A stretch of 10,982 nt of DNA from contig JASHYE010000085.1 in the NCBI GenBank assembly GCA_030043155.1, forward strand, positions 1 through 10,982. Direction: 5' to 3'. Both the position numbers and the translations under genes were made by a program. Source of the stretch: Candidatus Acidiferrales bacterium (GTDB lineage Bacteria; Acidobacteriota; Terriglobia; Acidoferrales; UBA7541). Under the pieces are notes generated by a model. It worked only from the letters and a program-made list of their open reading frames with translations. It did not search any database and had not been told where the DNA came from. This document shows positions 6,291 to 10,982 of the stretch, one piece after another. Each line of letters opens with the position of its first letter. Positions within the stretch are counted from its first letter, which is position 1.

Positions 6291-7256
6291 TTACTTTGAC
6301 TCCTCGGATTTTTTGTGGGCCGGATCTTCTGTGGTCAATTGCAGGAAAATCTCTTCGAGGCTGAGGTTCTCGCCACGAAGTTCATAAAGAGGCCAGCCCT
6401 GACCGACAACCTTTGCGGCAATCTGGCTACGCAAGTCCTGGCCTTGGCGGGCCTCCACGATAGCGATCATCCGTCCGCCGGAGCCCATCGAATCCACGGA
6501 GACACGCTGGGCACCGGGAATCTTCTGCAAAGTGTCGCGGAGAGCCTGCTCGGGAGCTTGTGCTTCAACGCGAATTCTTTCGCCGCCCTTGAGCTGGAGC
6601 GTCAAATTCTCCGGAGTATCGACGGCGACGATTTTGCCGTTGTTGATGATGATGACGCGATCACAGGTCATGCTCACTTCAGGCAAAATGTGAGTAGACA
6701 AAATGATCGTGTGATTTCCTGCCAGCCCCTTGATCAGATGACGCACTTCAATGATTTGTTTGGGATCGAGGCCAACTGTTGGCTCGTCCAGAATGATGAC
6801 GTCGGGATCATGAACAATCGCCTGCGCTAAGCCCACGCGTTGCTTGAATCCGCGAGAGAGCCGCTTGATGAGCTGATTGCGTTGTTCGGCAATCTTGGTC
6901 ATCTCCATCGCGGCTCCGATTCGCTGCGCCCGCTTTTCGACGGGAACATTCTTGATGCGAGCCACGAAATCCAGATACTCGGTGACGGTCATATCGAGGT
7001 ACAGCGGCGGGTTTTCGGGCAGATAGCCAATCCGTCGGCGCACTTCCATGGAGTCGTCGAACACATCGAAACCGGCGATTTTTGCGGTCCCACCAGTAGC
7101 CGGCAGATAACCCGTCAGGACGCGCATGGTGGTGGTTTTGCCCGCGCCATTCGGGCCGAGGAAACCGAGAATTTCGCCTTTGTTTACCGAGAAGGAGATG
7201 CGATCAACTGCGGTTTTTTCACCGTACGACTTCGACAAATCCTGAACTTCTATCAA
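6291..7256 (-). CDS. gldA: ABC transporter ATP-binding protein, GldA/NatA type
   Basis: The 321-residue cytoplasmic ATPase powers the ABC system. All nucleotide-binding elements are present: Walker A GPNGAGKTT (34-42), signature LSRGFKQR (133-140), Walker B VIILDE (153-158), D-loop GLDP (162-165) and H-loop H189. At the Q-loop the protein reads GYLPEN with Glu81 where most ABC proteins have Gln, as in the GldA-type branch. After about residue 225 comes a C-terminal domain with GGERIRVEA and ENLSLEEIFLQLT, seen in drug/Na+ export and Gld-type ATPases. The TTG start at 7256 is supported by GGAGG with six bases between; the first residues MIEVQDLSKSYG match the usual family start. It is the first gene of the operon, behind a sigma70-like promoter at 7331-7359, and its stop is two bases from the permease start. 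Confidence 0.9.
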   Translation of the reverse strand: MIEVQDLSKSYGEKTAVDRISFSVNKGEILGFLGPNGAGKTTTMRVLTGYLPATGGTAKIAGFDVFDDSMEVRRRIGYLPENPPLYLDMTVTEYLDFVARIKNVPVEKRAQRIGAAMEMTKIAEQRNQLIKRLSRGFKQRVGLAQAIVHDPDVIILDEPTVGLDPKQIIEVRHLIKGLAGNHTIILSTHILPEVSMTCDRVIIINNGKIVAVDTPENLTLQLKGGERIRVEAQAPEQALRDTLQKIPGAQRVSVDSMGSGGRMIAIVEARQGQDLRSQIAAKVVGQGWPLYELRGENLSLEEIFLQLTTEDPAHKKSEESK

Positions 7257-7330
7257 TCCGTTCCTCCAGATGAATCGCGCGAACGAAACTACACCCGCGC
7301 TATGCCACTTATGTATGAATGCAAACCGCT

Positions 7331-7359
7331 TTTATACTAAATTCGCGGCGCAACGCCAA
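7331..7359 (-). promoter_or_regulatory. Promoter of the ABC/Gld operon
   Basis: On the minus strand, TTGGCG (7359-7354) and TATAAA (7336-7331) are separated by 17 bases. Start of transcription near 7324 gives a leader of about 68 bases to the TTG start at 7256. The -35 abuts a GCCTGATT half-site (7360-7367) that recurs in the dyad at 7440-7461. Confidence 0.55.
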
Positions 7360-7439
7360 GCCTGATTGTTAAATTAAGAATGCTCTTACGAGACTTGCGC
7401 TGTATTAAATTTGGACAGAATCCGTTCGCGGCAATAAGG

Positions 7440-7461
7440 TTGCCTGATTTAATTCAGGCAA
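7440..7461. promoter_or_regulatory. Perfect 8+8 dyad, candidate operator
   Basis: TTGCCTGA at 7440-7447 and its exact reverse complement TCAGGCAA at 7454-7461 flank a six-base AT-only centre (TTTAAT). The element lies between two divergent genes. No T-tract follows on either strand, so it is unlikely to be a terminator, and its shape fits a binding site for a dimeric repressor or activator. The regulator is unknown. Confidence 0.5.
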
Positions 7462-7478
7462 GTCCCTGACATCAGAAG

Positions 7479-7507
7479 TTGACTGCGCTATGCAGAAGCA
7501 TTAACGT
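7479..7507 (+). promoter_or_regulatory. Possible promoter of the symporter gene
   Basis: TTGACT at 7479-7484 and TAACGT at 7502-7507 are 17 bases apart. The -35 is good (five of six) and the -10 is weak. Transcription would begin near 7514, giving a very short leader. The dyad at 7440-7461 lies 17 bases upstream of the -35, the usual place for an activator site. Confidence 0.4.
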
Positions 7508-7534
7508 TCGCGGCGAAGCGGGGTGGACGACAGA

Positions 7535-8926
7535 ATGTCAAGAAGCCGGCTGATCGCGTTCCTGATTGCTTGCACGGCTGCGATTGTTCTTTCGCTCGCG
7601 GGCCATTCCCGTGCTCTGCATTTGCCAGCTGGATTGCTTTCGGCAATTCGCTGGCTCGCAATCCTCTTGCTGGTCATGTATGCAACAGCGCGCCGCTCGC
7701 TGACATTGTGGATTCTCGTGGGGCTGCTGGCCGGCGCAGAGCTTGGCTACGATGCGCCCGCGACCGCTATGAAATGCCAAATCTTCGGCGCGATTTTTCT
7801 GCGGCTGATCAAAGTGATCATCGCACCGTTGCTGTTCGGCACTTTGGTGGTTGGCATTGCGGGACACGCAGGATTGAAAAAAGTCGGCCGCATGGCCATT
7901 AAGGCGCTAGTCTTCTTCGAAATTGTTTCCACGATTGCTTTGGTGATCGGACTCATCGCAATCAATCTCAGCCGGGCAGGAGCGGGAATTCATCTGGCCG
8001 CAAGCGCGGCGCAGCAGCAAGCCGCGGTATCCTCCACGCAAAGCGCAAGCCAGCTCATTCTGAATATATTTCCCGAGAACATTGCCAAGTCCGTCGCCGA
8101 GGGACAAATCCTGCAAGTTGTGGTCTTCAGCATTTTATTTGCAATTGGCCTGGCGCTCGTCAAGGAATCCAAACGTAAGCCCATGGTGGACTTTACGGAG
8201 AGCCTTTCGGAAACGATGTTCAAGTTCACGAACATCGTGATGTACCTTGCGCCGCTGGGTGTTTTTGGCGCGATCGCATACACGACGGGTCATTTGGGCT
8301 TGGGAGTGGCGCTGCCGCTGATCAAGCTCCTGGCGACCCTCTACGTGGCGCTTGCGGTGTTCGTATTTTTTATCTTGCTGCCGATTGCCCTGCTGGCGCG
8401 TGTCCCACTAAAAGAGTTCCTGCGCGCCATCGCCGAGCCATCCACGATTGCTTTCGGAACGAGCAGCTCGGAAGCGGCTCTGCCGAGCGCGATGGAAAAT
8501 ATGGAAGGTCTGGGCGTATCACGCGCAATCGTTGCGTTTGTAATGCCCACTGGTTACAGCTTCAATATGACTGGCGGGTGCCTTTATCTTTCGCTTGCAC
8601 TGGTGTTCATCGCGCAAGCTGCCGGAATGCATCTGACGTTCGGTCAACAGCTGATTATGTTGCTAATGCTTATGCTCGCGAGCAAGGGAATCGCCGGCGT
8701 ACCTCGCGGCTCGCTCGTTGTCCTTCTCGGCGCAGCGGTTCAGTTCCACCTGCCAACTGAGTCCTTCTATCTGCTTTTCGCAATTGATCCGATCATGGAC
8801 ATGGTTCGCACAGTCCTGAACGTAGTGGGTAATTGCCTGGCAACCGTCGTCGTCGCGCGGTGGGAGGGTGAAGTGCTTGCGACGGCAGGGAAGAAACTCG
8901 TGCCAGCCGATACTATTCCGAGCTAA
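7535..8926 (+). CDS. Dicarboxylate/amino acid:cation symporter (DAACS family)
   Basis: This inner-membrane secondary transporter takes up C4-dicarboxylates or acidic amino acids with cations, by family. From the ATG at 7535 it has 463 residues; a GTG at 7523 would add four, and neither has a strong ribosome site. The conserved C-terminal core is complete. HP1 carries TSSSEAALP (309-317), TM7 has PTGYSFNMTGGCLY (338-351), HP2 has SKGIAGVPRGSLVVL (383-397), and TM8 has DPIMDMVRTVLNVVGN (418-433) with D422, R425, T426 and N429 at the places of the substrate-binding residues of GltPh. Two features stand out. The usual NMDG reads NMTG (T346), and about 55 residues with two extra hydrophobic segments (7-23, 36-50) precede the normal first helix. 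The gene is divergent from the ABC operon and overlaps the MFS gene tail-to-tail. The family is certain; the substrate is not. Confidence 0.9.
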   Translation: MSRSRLIAFLIACTAAIVLSLAGHSRALHLPAGLLSAIRWLAILLLVMYATARRSLTLWILVGLLAGAELGYDAPATAMKCQIFGAIFLRLIKVIIAPLLFGTLVVGIAGHAGLKKVGRMAIKALVFFEIVSTIALVIGLIAINLSRAGAGIHLAASAAQQQAAVSSTQSASQLILNIFPENIAKSVAEGQILQVVVFSILFAIGLALVKESKRKPMVDFTESLSETMFKFTNIVMYLAPLGVFGAIAYTTGHLGLGVALPLIKLLATLYVALAVFVFFILLPIALLARVPLKEFLRAIAEPSTIAFGTSSSEAALPSAMENMEGLGVSRAIVAFVMPTGYSFNMTGGCLYLSLALVFIAQAAGMHLTFGQQLIMLLMLMLASKGIAGVPRGSLVVLLGAAVQFHLPTESFYLLFAIDPIMDMVRTVLNVVGNCLATVVVARWEGEVLATAGKKLVPADTIPS

Positions 8927-10079
8927 GCTCCGGGTTCGCTCCAAAAAATCGGAAATAGAGAGACAGGCTCAGCGCCGTCAACGCAATATATCCGTAAAAC
9001 GGCAGCGCGATATCAGAGGCGTCGAACATGTAACCGGTAAACGCCACAGCTCCTGCTGAAGTTCCCAGTCTGGCTACTTGATTCATCGCGAGCGCCCGGC
9101 CCATTTCTGTTTCGTTCACCATCGCGGTCAAGGCGGTTTGCTGCACCGGTACGGCGAGGATGCGCAGGGCCGGCGTAACCAAATAAACCGCGAGCGCCAG
9201 CGCAAACATGTGCGTGAGCGGCAAGAGCAGAAGCAACACGGCGCCCGAGCCACGCGTTACAGCCATGCCTTTTACGAAACCAAATTGCTTCTCCACAAGA
9301 GGGGCGGCCAGAATCGCGACCGCGGCCACCAATTCACTGCCGAATCCATATACCGACATTTTTGCCTGTGGCGTATGGTAAACGAGCACAAAAAACGGGA
9401 TCAGGAATGGCATCACAAGCCCTTGCGAAAGACCGTTGACAGCCGCTGTGAGAGAAAATTTGCCAATGACAGTACGGCTCTTAAGACGCTTGAATTCTCC
9501 CGGCGTGTCAACCGGCTTCAGGGGTACGAGAAAAACAAGTCCTAGCGCACTGATCACCGCGGCACAAAGAATCGCGTCTTGCGCGCTGAAAAGCCTACCG
9601 GCCAGCATTCCCGCTCCGCCAATTACGCCGCTCAGAAACGTGAACAAGGAAAACCAGAACGTCCGATTTTGCAGCGTTGTGAATTCCGTGATTATCGCGC
9701 TCTGAATGGGTTGCGCCGCACCACCGACGCTGCCCGCCGCACGCGAGCCAGTTGCAGAAAATCCACCAAGCATCGCCCCAGCGAACAAGAATGGCAGCTT
9801 CGCGGAAGCGACAACAAGGAATGCGCCGAACGGCAGAAGAATTCCGGCAAGAAGCAATGTCCCTTTGCGCCCCCACAGATCGGTCAGAAAACCGAACAAG
9901 AGTGCAAATCCAGCGGTCGCAAGCGTCGCGGCCATGTACAGGAGGCCGAGAACGCTGGCGCTGTAATGAAGACTTTCGAGGACGTAATACGGAAAGACCA
10001 GAATGATGATTCCCGCGGAGAAACTGCGCGTGAGGCGAAAAAGCATCAAGAAGAGCAACTGTCGCGAATTGCGATTCAC
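8913..10079 (-). CDS. Major facilitator superfamily (MFS) transporter
   Basis: A 388-residue inner-membrane transporter with hydrophobic segments spread over the whole length, consistent with twelve helices in two halves. The loop between helices two and three holds MFS motif A, GFLTDLWGRK (63-72). The equivalent position in the second half shows the degenerate PLVEKQFGFVKG (260-271). PVQQTALTAMVNETEMGRALAMNQ (311-334) near helix ten is also typical. A central hydrophilic loop (LKPVDTPGEFKRLKSRT, 187-203) joins the halves. The substrate cannot be inferred; drug or metabolite efflux is common for this size. The only possible start near the domain is GTG at 10079, because an in-frame TAA lies four codons upstream. 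It has no Shine-Dalgarno, and a -10-like box sits eight bases before it. The last 14 bases overlap the end of the symporter gene on the opposite strand. Confidence 0.85.
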   Translation of the reverse strand: MNRNSRQLLFLMLFRLTRSFSAGIIILVFPYYVLESLHYSASVLGLLYMAATLATAGFALLFGFLTDLWGRKGTLLLAGILLPFGAFLVVASAKLPFLFAGAMLGGFSATGSRAAGSVGGAAQPIQSAIITEFTTLQNRTFWFSLFTFLSGVIGGAGMLAGRLFSAQDAILCAAVISALGLVFLVPLKPVDTPGEFKRLKSRTVIGKFSLTAAVNGLSQGLVMPFLIPFFVLVYHTPQAKMSVYGFGSELVAAVAILAAPLVEKQFGFVKGMAVTRGSGAVLLLLLPLTHMFALALAVYLVTPALRILAVPVQQTALTAMVNETEMGRALAMNQVARLGTSAGAVAFTGYMFDASDIALPFYGYIALTALSLSLYFRFFGANPELSSE

Positions 10080-10087
10080 AGTAACAG

Positions 10088-10117
10088 TTTATCGGAATTG
10101 ATCGGAATGCAGCCCAA
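10088..10117 (-). promoter_or_regulatory. Possible promoter of the MFS gene, with repeated spacer motif
   Basis: On the minus strand, TTGGGC (10117-10112) and GATAAA (10093-10088) are 18 bases apart. The -10 ends only eight bases before the GTG start at 10079, so the transcript could begin at or next to the start codon. The motif ATTCCGAT occurs twice with a ten-base period (plus-strand ATCGGAAT at 10091-10098 and 10101-10108) and may be a binding site. Confidence 0.35.
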
Positions 10118-10261
10118 TGATTACTGAGACCGCGATGGAGCACGCCCGGGGCAACATCCGCTCCGAACCAGGCATCCAGAAGCTATGGCAAATTGGCGGT
10201 AGCGCAAGAAATATGAGCCGCGGGCAAAGATGATGAAGATTGGGGCGAAGCCAGTTACGCG

Positions 10262-10290
10262 TTGACACTGTATGGCTGTTTTGTTATTCA
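10262..10290 (+). promoter_or_regulatory. Sigma70 promoter upstream of the lipoprotein gene
   Basis: A consensus TTGACA at 10262-10267 is followed after 17 bases by TATTCA at 10285-10290, which is preceded by TG one base away (TGT at 10282-10284 reads as an extended -10). Transcription would start near 10297, about 93 bases ahead of the ATG at 10390. Confidence 0.55.
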
Positions 10291-10301
10291 ACTTAGCTGC
10301 T

Positions 10302-10321
10302 TCGGCGCCAACCGGCTCCGA
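10302..10321 (+). other. Hairpin in the lipoprotein leader
   Basis: TCGG-c-GCC, loop AACC, GGC-t-CCGA forms seven GC-rich pairs with one internal mismatch. It lies at the 5' end of the predicted transcript and ten bases before the terminator stem. Confidence 0.45.
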
Positions 10322-10330
10322 TATCTGTCC

Positions 10331-10360
10331 AGCGCTGGAATGACCATCCCGGCGCTTTTT
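10331..10360 (+). terminator. Intrinsic terminator inside the lipoprotein leader
   Basis: AGCGCTGG (10331-10338) pairs with CCGGCGCT (10349-10356), eight pairs including one G-T, around a ten-base loop. Five T residues follow directly (10356-10360). There is no plus-strand gene upstream within 1.4 kb, so it would act on transcripts from the promoter at 10262, either as an attenuator or as the end of a short RNA. Confidence 0.6.
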
Positions 10361-10389
10361 AATTCACGAAGGAGCGAGAAAACCGCCTG

Positions 10390-10982
10390 ATGAAGTGCGG
10401 ACAGAGGACGTCAGATCTCAGGTTGCGACGATTGCCGTTCTGTGGAGCTGCGGCGGCGATTCTTCTCTCGAGCCTTCTGTGTAGTTGCGGCGGCGTCAGC
10501 GGACTAGTGATTACCCTTGATCCAAGCACCAATCAGGCAGTCGATCAAGGCCAGAGCGTTTCATTCACGGCGTTCGTTTCGGGCGACACATCAAACTCCG
10601 GAGTGACATGGTCTATCTCTGGTTCGCACTGCAAAGGCAGTGCCTGTGGCACTCTGGTGGACGTTACAACCGGTGCAGTTACGTATCAGGCTCCCTCCGC
10701 CACAAATACTCAACTGCTTACGGTTACCTTGACAGCTACAGCCAACGCGGAAACCAGCGTGACTACGACACTGAACATCGTCGTCAGTCCAGCGCCTGTG
10801 ATCTCGACGACCACACTGCCGGGTGTGCTGAACGGAGCTGATTACAGCGAACAAATCCTTGCGAATGGCGGGGTAGCACCTCTCATTTTTACCGTGTCAT
10901 CGGGCAGCCTCCCTCCCGGCCTGAACCTGAATACAAACGGATACGTTACCGGGCGCACGACATCCGACGGGGGTACTTACAA
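10390..10982 (+). CDS. Surface lipoprotein with Ig-like domains, partial (cut by the right edge)
   Basis: The frame is open from the ATG at 10390 to the edge, giving 197 codons with the C-terminus missing. The N-terminus has an Arg-rich segment (11-14), a hydrophobic stretch (AAAAILLSSLL, 20-30) and a lipobox-like LCSC ending at C33, then GG; export and lipid attachment are expected. Residues about 40-133 form a bacterial Ig-like (Big-type) domain with VTWSISG and a Cys pair (C81, C86). From about 138 a putative-Ig (He_PIG-like) domain begins, recognisable by LPPGLNLNTNGYVTGRTTSDGGTY. Such proteins in Acidobacteriota are often very long, with many such repeats, and are thought to act at the cell surface. 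AAGGAG at 10369-10374 is 15 bases from the ATG, a long gap, so the start is not certain. An intrinsic terminator lies in its leader. Confidence 0.85.
   Translation, partial: MKCGQRTSDLRLRRLPFCGAAAAILLSSLLCSCGGVSGLVITLDPSTNQAVDQGQSVSFTAFVSGDTSNSGVTWSISGSHCKGSACGTLVDVTTGAVTYQAPSATNTQLLTVTLTATANAETSVTTTLNIVVSPAPVISTTTLPGVLNGADYSEQILANGGVAPLIFTVSSGSLPPGLNLNTNGYVTGRTTSDGGTY

Larger units (their letters stand above)
10080..10389. other. Gene-poor interval between the MFS gene and the lipoprotein gene
   Basis: About 310 bases with no convincing gene. The left end holds the MFS promoter region. From about 10120 to 10260 I see nothing definite beyond a 32-codon open frame without a ribosome site. From 10262 onwards lie a plus-strand promoter, a hairpin, an intrinsic terminator and the ribosome site of the lipoprotein gene. 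Confidence 0.7.

Noticed and set aside
5653..6387. 244-codon open frame on plus, opposite the permease and the end of the ATPase gene
   Set aside because: It is rich in His, Gln, Arg and Ser with no domain pattern and lies antisense to well-recognised ABC genes; it is a by-product of their codon use.
6840..7340. 166-codon open frame on plus across the ATPase gene and its promoter
   Set aside because: It is antisense to Walker A, has no recognisable features and would cross the operon promoter.
9579..10143. Two 182-codon frames (plus 9579-10127 and minus 9595-10143) over the start of the MFS gene
   Set aside because: Both overlap the recognisable MFS N-terminal helices and motif A in the true frame, and neither shows a domain of its own.
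10135..10233. 32-codon frame in the gap after the MFS gene
   Set aside because: There is no ribosome site, promoter or protein-like pattern.
10215..10290. Faint resemblance to a cyclic-di-GMP (GEMM) riboswitch (GGGCAAA ... GGGGCGAAGCC)
   Set aside because: The core GACGCAAAGCC and the paired stems are missing, and the promoter TTGACA lies inside the would-be aptamer.

Overview
The window looks like chromosomal DNA from a soil-type bacterium of the Acidobacteriota (Terriglobia/Koribacter-like). This is inferred from moderate-to-high GC, frequent GTG/TTG starts, a lipoprotein made of putative-Ig (He_PIG-like) domains, and an acidobacterial-style GldA/F/G plus DUF4340 operon. No named species can be supported from sequence alone. 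I see no mobile element, CRISPR array, rRNA or phage gene. Most of the window is ordinary core-type sequence, and the more unusual signals lie in intergenic control regions and in a few protein details.

Left part (1-1817, minus strand). A good sigma70-type promoter drives a tRNA-Gly(GCC). It is followed in the same direction by a nucleoside 2-deoxyribosyltransferase-like gene, a YjjX-type inosine/xanthosine triphosphatase gene and a thymidine kinase gene that runs off the left edge. The three proteins form a small nucleotide salvage and pool-cleaning group and may share a transcript with the tRNA.

Middle part (1895-7359). Two small orphan genes are transcribed divergently: a basic 71-residue protein on minus and an 87-residue protein on plus. 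The plus gene sits behind a promoter of ECF-sigma type. Convergent with it is a four-gene minus-strand operon that begins at a TTG start near 7256: an ABC ATPase (GldA/NatA type), an ABC-2 permease (GldF type), a GldG-like membrane-anchored auxiliary protein and a DUF4340 protein built from three repeats of about 134 residues. Together they should form one inner-membrane ABC complex with a large extracytoplasmic part. The substrate is unknown, and gliding motility is not implied.

Right part (7360-10982). A control region with a long perfect dyad separates the ABC operon from a divergent dicarboxylate/amino acid:cation symporter gene on plus. That gene ends in a 14-base tail-to-tail overlap with a minus-strand MFS transporter gene, which appears to have no leader or Shine-Dalgarno. 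A 310-base gap follows. It holds a TTGACA promoter, a hairpin and a strong intrinsic terminator, all ahead of a plus-strand lipoprotein gene with Ig-like domains that is cut by the right edge.
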